A DNA stretch of 64,000 bases from Paracidovorax avenae ATCC 19860 (GCF_000176855.2 NC_015138.1:3844001-3908000); one strand, 5' to 3'. Shown: positions 1 through 9,068, numbered from the stretch's first letter. The notes: generated by a model from the letters alone, not told the origin. Program-made: numbers and translations.

Positions 1-410
1 TACACCGGGGGCAACCGGTCCTGGCGGAAGGCGTCGTTCAGGTCCTTGAGCGCCATCTGCAGCGCCACGGCATACATGGCCGCGCGCTGTACGCCGCCCT
101 CGTCGCCCTTGCCATCGCCCTCCTGCTTGCCTTCTTCCGGCGGGAACAGCACCGCGGCGCCCTCGCCCGTCCAGTGGGCGAGCACGCCGCCATAGGCGGG
201 CAGCAGTCCGCGCAGGCAGCCGATCACGCGCTCCATCCAGTCGCGGGCCTGGGCAGGCGGCATCGACGAGGCCACCTGCGCGAAATCGCGGATGCCGGCC
301 TTGAGCAGCGTGACTTCGCGCTCCTGCAGGAAAGGTGTCCCGGTGACCGCGGACACGGGTGCGCCGGGCGCGGAAGGAGCGTCGGGGCCGGGAGCGGGAG
401 GAACAGGCAT
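1..410 (-). CDS. Class III nucleotidyl-cyclase-like protein, partial (3' end outside window)
   Basis: Reading from the ATG at 410 toward base 1, the frame stays open for 136 codons and leaves the window. After a Pro/Ala/Gly-rich head of about 25 residues, the segment with IRDFAQVASSM, LLPAYGG and HWTGEGAAVLFP aligns by eye with the class III adenylate/guanylate cyclase pattern (DIRGFT, then the EHGG and GDAIMAVF region). The usual first metal aspartate of DIRGFT reads G here (GIRDF), and the GD of the second motif reads GE, so this copy may be catalytically weak or regulatory. It lies downstream of urtE on the same strand with a 230-base spacer that holds no gene. Family call moderate; function not established. 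Confidence 0.6.
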   Translation of the reverse strand, partial: MPVPPAPGPDAPSAPGAPVSAVTGTPFLQEREVTLLKAGIRDFAQVASSMPPAQARDWMERVIGCLRGLLPAYGGVLAHWTGEGAAVLFPPEEGKQEGDGKGDEGGVQRAAMYAVALQMALKDLNDAFRQDRLPPV

Positions 411-640
411 AGAGGGCAAGGGCCGTGCGCGGGTCTCGGTGGATCGGTCCGTCGGGATTCGTCGCCGGGTGGCCCCGAGAGCGCAACCGGCATCCGGCAG
501 CATAGGCGGACGGCCGCTCGGCGGTCAAGCCGCGCGGCAGCCCCCTGCCCGTGCCACGGCCGGGCCGGCGTGGCTCCGTCGCTTCGGCGTCACACCCGGC
601 AGGCGCTCCCCGCGCACGCGCAGGCCGCCCGCCCGGCCCG

Positions 641-1345
641 TCAGATCGCGACCAGTTGCCGGATGCCCCGCGCCTGCATCTCGCTGCCGGGCCCGCGCGC
701 GATCACTTCGCCCCGCTCCATCACGAGGTACTCGTCGGCCAGCTCCTCGGCGAAGTCGTAGTACTGCTCGCACAGCAGCACGGACACCGGATGGCCGTCC
801 AGCCCCTCGTCCGCGAGGCGCCGGATCACCCGGCCGATGTCCTTGATGATGCTGGGCTGGATGCCTTCGGTCGGTTCGTCCAGGATCAGCAGCCGCGGGC
901 TGGGCGCGAGCGCCCGCGCGATCGCCAGTTGCTGCTGCTGCCCGCCCGACAGGTCCCCGCCGCGCCGGCCCAGCATCTGCCGCAGCACCGGGAACAGCGT
1001 GTAGAGATGCTCCGGCACGGGCGTGGAGCCGCTCTTGTAGGCCAGGCCCATGCGCAGGTTCTCTTCCACCGTCAGCCGGCCGAAGATCTCGCGGCCCTGC
1101 GGCACGAAGCCGATGCCGGCGCGGGCGCGCTCGTAGGGCGTGCGGCCCTGGATCGGCTGGCCCTCCCAGGTGATGGTTCCGCTGCGGATGGGCACCAGGC
1201 CCATGAGGCTCTTGAGCAGCGTGGTCTTGCCGACACCGTTGCGGCCGAGGAGGACCGTGACCTTGCCGGGGGCGGCGTCGAGGCTCACGTCGCGGAGGAT
1301 GTGGGAGCCGCCGTAGTACTGGTGGAGGTTGTGGACGGTGAGCAT
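641..1345 (-). CDS. urtE: Urea ABC transporter ATP-binding protein UrtE
   Basis: 234 aa, the normal size for UrtE. It is the second ATPase of the Urt urea importer and works at the inner face of the membrane with UrtD and the permeases UrtB and UrtC. Visible motifs are Walker A GRNGVGKTT near residue 35, the signature LSGGQQQQLAIARAL, and Walker B RLLILDEPTEGIQPSII; the GIQPSII stretch is typical of LivF/UrtE-type subunits. It ends the urtABCDE gene order, although 760 bases of repeat-rich spacer separate it from urtD. Expression is therefore either by read-through across that palindrome or from a local promoter. Confidence 0.93.
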   Translation of the reverse strand: MLTVHNLHQYYGGSHILRDVSLDAAPGKVTVLLGRNGVGKTTLLKSLMGLVPIRSGTITWEGQPIQGRTPYERARAGIGFVPQGREIFGRLTVEENLRMGLAYKSGSTPVPEHLYTLFPVLRQMLGRRGGDLSGGQQQQLAIARALAPSPRLLILDEPTEGIQPSIIKDIGRVIRRLADEGLDGHPVSVLLCEQYYDFAEELADEYLVMERGEVIARGPGSEMQARGIRQLVAI

Positions 1346-1396
1346 GTTTTAGGTTCTTTTTAAGGGCGGGGGCCGGGTCTCGCCCCGGCGGGCGAG

Positions 1397-2044
1397 GTAC
1401 TTTTCTTTGCTTCGCCAAAGAAAAGTACCCAAAAGAAAGGCGACCCTGCTGTCTGCGACCCCGTTCGCCCGCAGGGCGAACGGGGCAACCTGGGGTGCTC
1501 GGGGGTGGGGTGTGCCGTGGAACTCGCTGCGCGCACTCCGTGCGCTCCGCTCGGACAACCACGGCAAGTCAGTTCACGATGCGGGCGTGTCCTGCGGCAC
1601 GCCCGCCACCCCACCCCCTGCGCGCCCCAGGCGCATCCAGAAGGGGTGATACGGGCCTTCGCGTTGCTCGGCCTCCAAGCCATCGCTGCGCTCGGCAAAA
1701 GCACATGCGCTCTGCTCCCCAAAATACGTGCGCGGTGCGCAGCACTCGCGCACCCCAGGCCGAGCGAAGCAATGGCCCGTATGCTGCACCCCGCCCTCGT
1801 GGCTGCGCCGAGGAGCGCAGGAGGCAAGGCGCGCAGGCGTGCCGAAGGACACGCCTGCCTCGTGATCTGACTGGCTGCGGTTGTCCGAGCGGAGCGCGCC
1901 AGCGCGCAGCGAGTTCCGCAGCCGCGCCTTGCCTCCGAGCACCGCAGGCTGCCCCCTTCGCCCCTCCGGGGCGAAGGGGGACGCAGACACCAGGGCTCGC
2001 CTTTTCTTTGCCTACTTTCTTTTGGCGAAGCAAAAGAAAGTAGG
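1397..2044. repeat. Nested inverted-repeat element between urtD and urtE
   Basis: This stretch holds no credible gene. It is a large imperfect palindrome made of hairpins. The left end is a perfect 13-bp stem, GTACTTTTCTTTG with loop CTTCGC (1397-1428). The right end is a perfect 14-bp stem, CCTACTTTCTTTTG with loop GCGAAG (2011-2044), and the two loops are complementary. Inside lie CCCCGTTCGCCC/GCA loop (1459-1485, 12 bp) and CCCCCTTCGCCCC/TCC loop (1952-1980, 13 bp). Further in, the segment around 1510-1600 reappears inverted around 1840-1925, and the segment around 1645-1675 reappears inverted around 1762-1797. Long open frames on both strands here are by-products of GC bias and symmetry. 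Confidence 0.85.
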
Positions 2045-2105
2045 TGCGCCGCCGGGCGCACATCCCGGCCCCGAAAAACAAACGCCCAGCAACAACGAAA
2101 AGCCA

Positions 2106-2987
2106 TCACCGCCCCAAATACACCTCGATCACCCGCTCATCCCCCTGCACCTCGTCCAGCGTCCCCTCCGCCAGCACGGCCCCGTCGCACAGCACCGTCA
2201 CTTTCTCGGAGATCGCCCGGATGAACGACATATCGTGCTCCACCACCATCAGCGAATGCCGGCCCTTGAGCGAGAGGAACAGCTCCGCCGTGCGCGCCGT
2301 CTCTTCGTCGGTCATGCCTGCCACCGGTTCGTCGAGCAGCAGCAGCTTGGGGTCCTGCATGAGCAGCATGCCGATCTCCAGCCACTGTTTCTGCCCATGG
2401 CTCAGCTCGGCCGCGCGGCGAGCGGGCTGGTGCGCGAGGTGGATGGTGTGCAGCACCTCGGCGAGCCGGTCCTTCTGCGCCGAGTCGAGGCGGAAGAACA
2501 TGGAAGACGCGACGCCTTTGTGCGTCTTGAGGGCCAGCTCCAGGTTCTCGAACACCGTGAGCTGCTCGAACACCGTGGGTTTCTGGAACTTGCGGCCGAT
2601 GCCCAGTTGCGCGATGCCGGGCTCGTTGTGGCGCAGCAGGTCGATGGTGGAGCCGAAGTACACCGTGCCGCGGTCGGGCCGCGTCTTGCCGGTGATGATG
2701 TCCATCATCGTCGTCTTGCCCGCGCCGTTGGGGCCGATGATGCAGCGCAGCTCGCCGGGGGCGATGTCGAGGTTCAGGCCGTTGATGGCCTTGAAGCCGT
2801 CGAAGGCCACGTGCACGTCTTCCAGATAGAGGATGCGGCCGTGGGTCACGTCCACCTCGCCGGGCACGGCCACGCGCGAGAAGCCCGCGGCGCGGCCGCC
2901 GGATTCGGTGCCGTGGCCCGCTGCGGGTGCCGCGGAGCCGGCAGCGCCAGCGCGGCGCGCGCCTTCGTCCATGAGATCGGGGGTCAT
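2106..2987 (-). CDS. urtD: Urea ABC transporter ATP-binding protein UrtD
   Basis: 293 aa from the ATG at 2987, whose ATGA overlaps the urtC stop and suggests translational coupling. About 45 extra Ala/Gly-rich residues precede the ATPase core, longer than the usual 250-aa family size. Core motifs: Walker A GPNGAGKTT, signature LSHGQKQWLEIGMLL, Walker B LLLLDEPVAGMTDEE, and the H-loop VVEHDMSF. The AGMTDEET wording is characteristic of LivG/UrtD subunits. The gene couples ATP hydrolysis to urea import with UrtE. The frame continues open upstream into urtC sequence, so a longer start is formally possible but would overlap urtC heavily. Confidence 0.93.
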   Translation of the reverse strand: MTPDLMDEGARRAGAAGSAAPAAGHGTESGGRAAGFSRVAVPGEVDVTHGRILYLEDVHVAFDGFKAINGLNLDIAPGELRCIIGPNGAGKTTMMDIITGKTRPDRGTVYFGSTIDLLRHNEPGIAQLGIGRKFQKPTVFEQLTVFENLELALKTHKGVASSMFFRLDSAQKDRLAEVLHTIHLAHQPARRAAELSHGQKQWLEIGMLLMQDPKLLLLDEPVAGMTDEETARTAELFLSLKGRHSLMVVEHDMSFIRAISEKVTVLCDGAVLAEGTLDEVQGDERVIEVYLGR

Positions 2988-4141
2988 CGCGCGGCGCCTC
3001 CTTCTTCCTTGCGCAGGGCCTTGGCGATGCGGCCGCGCCATCCGCCCGGCGAGCGCAGCAGCCCCGCCACGCCCTGCGGCAGGAACAGCGTGACGGCGAT
3101 GAACAGCGCGCCCAGGAAATACAGCCAGAACTCCGGCGCCGTCACCGTCAGCCAGCTCTTCGCGCCATTGACGATGAAGGCCCCCGCGATCGGTCCGGCC
3201 AGCGTCGCGCGCCCGCCCACGGCCGCCCAGACGGCGATCTCGATGGAGTTGGCGGCGCTCATCTCGCCGGGGTTGATGATGCCCACCTGCGGCACGTAGA
3301 GCGCGCCGGCCACGCCGCACATCATGGCGCTGATGGTCCAGATGGCGAGCTTGTAGGGCAGCGGCGAGTAGCCTGAGAACATCACCCGGGTCTCCGCGTC
3401 GCGGATCGCCTGCAGCACCCGGCCGAACTTGGAGCCCACCAGCCAGCGGCCCAGGAGGAAGAAGCCGAGCAGCGCCAGCCCCGTGAGCACGAACAGCAGC
3501 ATGCGCATGTTCTGCGTGGCGATGGGCTGTCCCAGGATGCGCTTGAAGTCGGTGAAGCCGTTGTTGCCGCCGAAGCCCGTCTCGTTGCGGAAGAAGAGCA
3601 GCATGGCCGCGTACGTCATGGCCTGCGTGATGATCGAGAAATACACGCCCTTGATGCGCGAGCGGAAGGCGAAGTAGCCGAACACGAACGCCACCAGCCC
3701 CGGCACGGCCACGACCAGGACCAGCGTGGCGACGAAGCTGTCCGACAGCGCCCAGTGCCAGGGCAGGTCCTTCCAGTCCAGGAACACCATGAAATCGGGC
3801 AGGTCGCTCTTGTAGTTGCCGTCGCGGCCGATCTGGCGCATCAGATACATGCCCATCACGTAGCCGCCCAGCGCGAAAAAGAGCCCGTGGCCCAGGCTCA
3901 GGATGCCCGTGTAGCCCCAGATCAGGTCCATGGCCAGCGCACAGATGGCATAGCACATGATCTTGCCCAGCAGCGCCACGGCGTAGTCGGAGAGATGGAA
4001 GGCGCTGCCGGCCGGCACGAGCAGGTTCAGCGCCGGCGCCACCGCGCAGACCGCGATCAGCGCCACGATGAAGCCCGTCCACCCACCGCGCGTAAGCAGC
4101 GGTGCTGGTGCAGGCAATTGGATGGGTTTTGGAATGGTCAT
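2984..4141 (-). CDS. urtC: Urea ABC transporter permease UrtC
   Basis: 385 aa from ATG 4141 (MTIPKP); an in-frame earlier start at 4162 would only add seven unlikely residues. It is an inner-membrane permease of the LivM type with about ten hydrophobic segments. The motifs ALAMDLIWGYTGILSLGHGLFFALGGY and FRSRIKGVYFSIITQAMTYA are diagnostic of UrtC. It pairs with UrtB to form the channel. The stop overlaps the urtD start by four bases, while a 169-base spacer with a hairpin repeat separates it from urtB. Confidence 0.94.
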   Translation of the reverse strand: MTIPKPIQLPAPAPLLTRGGWTGFIVALIAVCAVAPALNLLVPAGSAFHLSDYAVALLGKIMCYAICALAMDLIWGYTGILSLGHGLFFALGGYVMGMYLMRQIGRDGNYKSDLPDFMVFLDWKDLPWHWALSDSFVATLVLVVAVPGLVAFVFGYFAFRSRIKGVYFSIITQAMTYAAMLLFFRNETGFGGNNGFTDFKRILGQPIATQNMRMLLFVLTGLALLGFFLLGRWLVGSKFGRVLQAIRDAETRVMFSGYSPLPYKLAIWTISAMMCGVAGALYVPQVGIINPGEMSAANSIEIAVWAAVGGRATLAGPIAGAFIVNGAKSWLTVTAPEFWLYFLGALFIAVTLFLPQGVAGLLRSPGGWRGRIAKALRKEEGGAAR

Positions 4142-4188
4142 ATTTTTCAGCGTTCGGCACAACGAGCGGCCGCAACGACCGCCACGGT

Positions 4189-4303
4189 CCAGGCCAGCAG
4201 CCGCCGCGCAAGGGCCGCCCCGCCGCGCCGGCGGCGTCCCCCCTCCCGCATGGCGCAGCCATGCGAGAGAGGGGGGAAGGAGCGAAGCGACACAGGGGGG
4301 CGT
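4189..4303 (-). repeat. Intra-operon hairpin repeat, copy A (urtB-urtC spacer)
   Basis: A GC-rich element just after the urtB stop. It shares with the element at 5972-6086 the blocks CCAGGCCAGCAG, CGCCGCG, the run of G's around GGGGGGAAG, and CAGGGGGG. Its core is a perfect hairpin GCATGGC-GCA-GCCATGC (4248-4264). The second copy has the same position and GCA loop but a different stem sequence. The element lies wholly in transcribed spacer and carries no open reading frame of note. Confidence 0.75.
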
Positions 4304-4310
4304 CCCATAG

Positions 4311-5891
4311 TTAGTCCGCAGTGCGGCCCTTGACCGCGAAGATGCCCTGCGGCCGCTTCTGGATGAAGACGATGATGAGCACCAGCACGGCGATCTTGGC
4401 CAGCACGGCCCCCGTCCAGCTTTCGAGGAACTTGTTCAGCACGCCCAGGCCCAGCGCCGCGTAGACGGTGCCGGCCAGCTGGCCCACGCCGCCCAGCACC
4501 ACCACCATGAACGAGTCCACGATGTAGCCCTGCCCCAGGTCCGGCCCCACGTTGCCGACCTGGCTCAGGGCGCAGCCCGCCAGCCCCGCGATGCCGGAGC
4601 CCAGCGCGAAGGCATAGGTATCGACGCGCGCGGTGTTCACGCCCATGCACGAGGCGATGGGCCGGTTCTGCGTCACGCCGCGCACGAACAGCCCCAGCCG
4701 CGTGCGGCCGATGAGGAAGGCCACGCCGCCCAGCACCGCGAACGCGAACGCCACGATCACCAGGCGGTTCCACGGCAGTTGCAGGTTCTCCAGCACCTGC
4801 ACGCCACCGCTCATCCAGGCGGGGTTCTCGACGCCCACGTTCTGCGCACCGAAGAGGCTGCGCACCAATTGCTGCAGCACCAGGCTGATGCCCCAGGTGG
4901 CCAGCAGGGTCTCCAGTGGCCGGCCGTAGAGGAAGCGGATCACGCCGCGCTCCAGCACCGCACCCATCAGCGCCGACGCGAGGAACGCCACCGGCACGGC
5001 CGCGACCAGGTACCAGTCGAATGCGCCGGGCAGGTATTTCTGGAACAGGCCCTGCACCACGTAGGTGGCATAGGCGCCGATCATCATCAGCTCGCCGTGC
5101 GCCATGTTGATAACGCCCATCAGCCCGTAGGTGATGGCCAGGCCCAGCGCGACCAGCAGCAGGATCGATCCCAGGCTGAGGCCCGAGAACAACGCGCCCA
5201 GGCGCTCGCCCCACTGCAGCCGCGCTTCCACGGCCTTCAGCCCGGAATCGAGGGCCGCGCGCACCTTCGGATCCTGCTCGTTGCGCAACTGCTCCAGCAG
5301 CACCGTGCGCGTGGCCGGGTTGCCACTGCCAGCCAGGGCCTGCGCCGCCAGCTGGCGCTGCGCCGGGTCGCTGGCCGAGAGCTGGATGCGCGCGCGGATC
5401 GCCTCGAGCCGCGCCTTGAGCCCCGGCTCGCGCTCGGCGGCCAGGGCCTTGTCGATCAGCGGCAGCCGCGCCTCGTCGCTCTCGTCCTTGAGCGCATCGA
5501 TCGCAGCGCGGCGCTGCGCCACATCCGGCGACATGAGCTGCAGCGAGGCCAGCGCGGTGTCGAACTCTCCGCGCATGCGGTTGTTGTTGACGATGTCCTC
5601 CGCGTCGTCCGGCACGCTCACCGGCGCACCGGTGACCGGATCGGCACCCTTGCCGTCCTTCACCACGATGGCCCGGCCGCCCGCGATCTTGACCGCATCG
5701 TCGGCCATCGCCCGGATGAAAGCCACCGTGGCCTCATCGGGCGTGGCAACGGCCTGCTGCAGCGCCGCGATCCGCTCGTCGGTATCGCCCGCGGCCATCG
5801 CCCGCGCCGCATCCGCCGTGAGCGCTTGCGCCTGCATCGCCGCGCACAGCAGCAGGCAGGCGATCAGGCGATGGAAAAAGGTGGTGGACAT
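4311..5891 (-). CDS. urtB: Urea ABC transporter permease UrtB
   Basis: 526 aa from ATG 5891 (MSTTFFHRL), with a cleavable-looking signal segment ending near AMQAQA. The first 230 residues form a soluble, helical, periplasmic domain with repeated Ala/Leu/Asp helices, typical of the long proteobacterial UrtB. The LivH-like permease follows with GLSLGSILLLVALGLAITYGLMGVINMAHGELMMIGAYATYVVQ. With UrtC it forms the urea channel. Hairpin repeats flank it on both sides within the operon. Confidence 0.94.
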   Translation of the reverse strand: MSTTFFHRLIACLLLCAAMQAQALTADAARAMAAGDTDERIAALQQAVATPDEATVAFIRAMADDAVKIAGGRAIVVKDGKGADPVTGAPVSVPDDAEDIVNNNRMRGEFDTALASLQLMSPDVAQRRAAIDALKDESDEARLPLIDKALAAEREPGLKARLEAIRARIQLSASDPAQRQLAAQALAGSGNPATRTVLLEQLRNEQDPKVRAALDSGLKAVEARLQWGERLGALFSGLSLGSILLLVALGLAITYGLMGVINMAHGELMMIGAYATYVVQGLFQKYLPGAFDWYLVAAVPVAFLASALMGAVLERGVIRFLYGRPLETLLATWGISLVLQQLVRSLFGAQNVGVENPAWMSGGVQVLENLQLPWNRLVIVAFAFAVLGGVAFLIGRTRLGLFVRGVTQNRPIASCMGVNTARVDTYAFALGSGIAGLAGCALSQVGNVGPDLGQGYIVDSFMVVVLGGVGQLAGTVYAALGLGVLNKFLESWTGAVLAKIAVLVLIIVFIQKRPQGIFAVKGRTAD

Positions 5892-5971
5892 GTGAAGGGA
5901 TGAAATCAACGGACGAAATGGCAAAGCCCGGCAACCTTTGCAAAAGCGCGTGGCGCACGCCATCGCGCGGC

Positions 5972-6086
5972 CCAGGCCAGCAGACGCCGCGGAACCGGCT
6001 CCGCCGGGCCGCTGGCGTCGTCCTCCTGCCCGCCGTGCGCAGCACGGCGAGAGCGGGGGGAAGGCGCGCAGCGCCTCAGGGGGGTG
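5972..6086 (-). repeat. Intra-operon hairpin repeat, copy B (urtA-urtB spacer)
   Basis: Second copy of the element at 4189-4303, located directly after the urtA stop. The core hairpin is CGCCGTGC-GCA-GCACGGCG (6031-6049). Its stem bases differ from copy A but remain fully paired around an identical GCA loop, followed by the same G-rich tail GGGGGGAAGG and CAGGGGGG. The covariation points to selection on the folded RNA or DNA rather than on sequence. Confidence 0.75.
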
Positions 6087-6087
6087 C

Positions 6088-7350
6088 TCACTTCTTCTCG
6101 GGCTCGTCCTTCTTCTTGTCGTTGCCCTCGATATACGGACTCCACGGCTTGGCCTTGACCGGGCCGGGCGTCTTCCACACCACGTTGAACTGGCCGTCGG
6201 CCTTGATCTCGCCGATGAACACGCTCTTGTGCAGGTGGTGGTTCTTCTCGTCCATCTTGCTGACGATGCCGCTGGGCGCCTGGAAGGTCTGGCCCGCCAT
6301 GGCGGCGATCACCTTGTCCACGTCGGTGCTCTTGGCCTTTTCCACGGCCTGCGCCCACATGTGCACGCCGATCCAGGTGGCTTCCATCGGGTCGTTGGTC
6401 AGCGGCTTGTCCTTGTGGCCGGGGATGTTGTTCTTCTTCGCGTAGTCGCTCCACTGCTTGATGAAGGCCGTGTTGGTCGGGTTCTTGATCGACATGAAGT
6501 AGTTCCATGCCGCCAGGTGGCCGACCAGGGGCTTGGTGTCCACGCCGCGCAGTTCCTCTTCGCCCACGCTGAAGGCGACGACCGGCACGTCCTTGGCCTT
6601 GAGGCCCGCGTTGCCCAGCTCTTTGTAGAAGGGCACGTTGGAGTCGCCGTTGATGGTGGAGACCACCGCCGTCTTGCCGCCCTGGCTGAACTTCTTGATG
6701 TCGGCCACGATGGTCTGGTAGTCGCTGTGGCCGAAGGGGGTGTACTTCTCGTCGATGTCGGAATCCTTCACGCCCTTGGATTTGAGGTAGGCGCGCAGGA
6801 TCTTGTTGGTGGTGCGGGGATAGACGTAGTCCGTGCCCAGCAGCACCCAGCGCTTGGCACCGCCGCCGTCCTTGCTCATGAGGTAGTCCACCGCGGGAAT
6901 GGCCTGCTGGTTGGGCGCGGCGCCGGTATAGAACACGTTCTTGGACAGTTCCTCGCCCTCGTACTGCACCGGGTAGAACAGCAGGCCGTTCATTTCCTCG
7001 ACCACCGGCAGCACGGACTTGCGGCTCACGCTGGTCCAGCAGCCGAAGATCACCGAGACCTTGTCCTGGCCCAGCAGCTGCTTGGTCTTCTCGGCAAACA
7101 GCGGCCAGTTGGAGGCCGGGTCCACCACCACGGGCTCGAGCTTCTTGCCCAGCACGCCGCCCTTGGCGTTGATGTCCTCGATGGCCATCAGCACCGTGTC
7201 TTTCAGCACCGTCTCGGAAATGGCCATCGTGCCCGAGAGGCTGTGCAGCACGCCGATCTTGATGGTGTCGGCAGCATGGGCGGGCAGCGCGGAGAGGCCG
7301 GCCAGAGCGGCGGCGGCGCACAGCGCCTGGAGGGTGAAGCGACGTTGCAT
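6088..7350 (-). CDS. urtA: Urea ABC transporter substrate-binding protein UrtA
   Basis: 420 aa from ATG 7350 (MQRRFTLQAL). A signal peptide ends at ALPAHA, and the mature protein starts ADTIKIGVLHSLSGTMAISE, the hallmark of UrtA. The text ASNWPLFAEKTKQLL and FGCWTSVSRKSVLPVVEE is also family-typical. The protein binds urea in the periplasm and delivers it to UrtBC. The long upstream extension of the open frame lacks a credible start and runs through the promoter region. It is the first gene of urtABCDE and is divergent from dctA. Confidence 0.95.
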   Translation of the reverse strand: MQRRFTLQALCAAAALAGLSALPAHAADTIKIGVLHSLSGTMAISETVLKDTVLMAIEDINAKGGVLGKKLEPVVVDPASNWPLFAEKTKQLLGQDKVSVIFGCWTSVSRKSVLPVVEEMNGLLFYPVQYEGEELSKNVFYTGAAPNQQAIPAVDYLMSKDGGGAKRWVLLGTDYVYPRTTNKILRAYLKSKGVKDSDIDEKYTPFGHSDYQTIVADIKKFSQGGKTAVVSTINGDSNVPFYKELGNAGLKAKDVPVVAFSVGEEELRGVDTKPLVGHLAAWNYFMSIKNPTNTAFIKQWSDYAKKNNIPGHKDKPLTNDPMEATWIGVHMWAQAVEKAKSTDVDKVIAAMAGQTFQAPSGIVSKMDEKNHHLHKSVFIGEIKADGQFNVVWKTPGPVKAKPWSPYIEGNDKKKDEPEKK

Positions 7351-7686
7351 GGTGTGGGCTCCGGAAAGGAAGGGGAAGGAGGAGGTCATCGGGAAATCGC
7401 TGGAACCGATTCTGCGGAGCCCGCCCCGTCCGTGAAATACGCCAACGGGCGTATGCCCTTCCCGCCTGCACCGTCGTGCGCCGCCACATGGCGGCGGTGT
7501 GCGCACGCCCCGTGCCGGCACGGCATGTGGGTATTCCCTCCGGTGTTTCCCACATGTTGGAATCAACGATGTGGTTTCCCACAATGTCCTGCGCGCGACA
7601 CGGCCTTACAGTGCGTCACCCGCACGACGGCAGCCTGTGGACAGGCGCCCGGTGCCCGCTCTTTTTAGTTGACGCAAGAGGCCTGC
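7351..7686. promoter_or_regulatory. Divergent urtA/dctA control region with inverted repeats
   Basis: No gene is seen in these 336 bases. An 8-bp perfect inverted repeat CATGTGGG...CCCACATG sits at 7524-7531 and 7549-7556. Close to it is TGTGGTTTCCCACA (7570-7583), so a GTGGGAAAC unit occurs twice in direct orientation on the minus strand. On the minus strand, GGCACG-N4-GTGC (7516 down to 7503) keeps the GG-N10-GC spacing of a sigma-54 promoter for urtA, with TTGC degraded to GTGC. For dctA, AAGAGG at 7676-7681 is a good ribosome-binding site before ATG 7687. The sigma-54 call is tentative. Confidence 0.4.
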
Positions 7687-9042
7687 ATGACCGCACACGC
7701 CCGCATTCCCGCCAGAAAACTCCCCCTCTACCGCTCGCTTTACGTGCAGGTGCTGTTCGCCGTCGTCGTGGGCGTGCTGCTCGGGCACTTCTACCCCGAG
7801 ATCGGCGAGAAGATGAAGCCCCTGGGCGATGGCTTCATCAAGCTCATCAAGATGATCATCGCGCCCATCATCTTCTGCACCGTGGTGGTCGGCATCGCGG
7901 GGATGGAAGACATGAAGAAGGTGGGCCGCACCGGCGGCCTCGCCCTGCTCTACTTCGAGATCGTGAGCAGCATCGCGCTGGTCATCGGCCTGATCGTCGT
8001 CAACGTGCTCCAGCCCGGCGCGGGCATGAACGTCGATGCCTCGGCCATCGACACCAAGTCCATCGCCGCCTACACGGCGCCCGGCAAGATGGGCACCACC
8101 ACCGACTTCCTGATGAACATCATCCCCACCACCGTGGTGGATGCGTTCGCCAAGGGCGAGATCCTGCAGGTGCTGCTCATCGCCGTGATGTTCGGCTTCG
8201 CGCTGCACCGCTTCGGCGGCCGCGGCACGCTGGTGTTCGACTTCATCGAGAAGACCTCGCACGTGCTGTTCACCATCGTGGGCTACATCATGAAGGTGGC
8301 CCCGATCGGCGCGTTCGGCGCCATGTCCTTCACCATCGGCAAGTACGGCGTGGGCTCGCTGCTGTCGCTGGGCAAGCTGATGGGCTCGTTCTACCTGACC
8401 TGCCTGCTGTTCGTCTTCGTCGTGCTGGGCCTGATCGCGCGCTTCCATGGCTTCTCGATCTGGAAGTTCGTGAAGTACATCAAGGAAGAACTCCTCATCG
8501 TGCTGGGCACCTCCTCCAGCGAATCGGTGCTGCCGCGCATGATGGAGAAGATGGAAAACCTGGGCGCCAAGAAGACCACCGTGGGCCTCGTGATCCCCAC
8601 CGGCTACTCCTTCAACCTGGACGGCACCTCCATTTACCTGACCATGGCCGCCGTGTTCATCGCCCAGGCCACGAACACGCCGCTGGACATCACGCACCAG
8701 ATCACCCTGCTGCTGGTGCTGCTGCTCACCTCCAAGGGCGCGGCCGGCATCACCGGCAGCGGCTTCATCGTGCTGGCGGCCACCCTCTCGGCCGTGGGCC
8801 ATGTGCCGGTGGCCGGCCTCGCGCTGATCCTGGGCATCGACCGCTTCATGTCCGAGGCACGCGCGCTCACCAACCTCGTAGGCAACGGCGTGGCCACCAT
8901 CGTCGTGGCCAAGTGGACGGGCGACCTCGACACCGAGCAGCTCAGGCAGCGCCTGGACAACCCGGACTGGGTGGCCGCGCAGGAGCCGGAAGCCATCCTG
9001 GACCACAAGACGGAGCACATGGACGTGTCGGGCACGCGCTGA
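7687..9042 (+). CDS. dctA: C4-dicarboxylate transporter DctA
   Basis: 451 aa from ATG 7687, chosen over the TTG at 7669 because AAGAGG lies five bases upstream. It is a DAACS-family symporter for succinate, fumarate and malate in the inner membrane. Visible family features are [21 protein letters not shown] at the start, the serine-rich [20 protein letters not shown] reentrant loop, and [23 protein letters not shown]. The length is normal. It is single-gene, divergent from urtA, and followed at once by a strong terminator. No dctBD regulators are present in the window. Confidence 0.95.
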   Translation: MTAHARIPARKLPLYRSLYVQVLFAVVVGVLLGHFYPEIGEKMKPLGDGFIKLIKMIIAPIIFCTVVVGIAGMEDMKKVGRTGGLALLYFEIVSSIALVIGLIVVNVLQPGAGMNVDASAIDTKSIAAYTAPGKMGTTTDFLMNIIPTTVVDAFAKGEILQVLLIAVMFGFALHRFGGRGTLVFDFIEKTSHVLFTIVGYIMKVAPIGAFGAMSFTIGKYGVGSLLSLGKLMGSFYLTCLLFVFVVLGLIARFHGFSIWKFVKYIKEELLIVLGTSSSESVLPRMMEKMENLGAKKTTVGLVIPTGYSFNLDGTSIYLTMAAVFIAQATNTPLDITHQITLLLVLLLTSKGAAGITGSGFIVLAATLSAVGHVPVAGLALILGIDRFMSEARALTNLVGNGVATIVVAKWTGDLDTEQLRQRLDNPDWVAAQEPEAILDHKTEHMDVSGTR

Positions 9043-9068
9043 GCGCGCGTTTCCTGCACCACGCACCG

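Noticed and set aside
1360..2109. Several long open frames on both strands between urtE and urtD
   Set aside because: They run through the palindromic repeat, repeat each other in inverted form and have low-complexity Arg/Ala/Pro translations.
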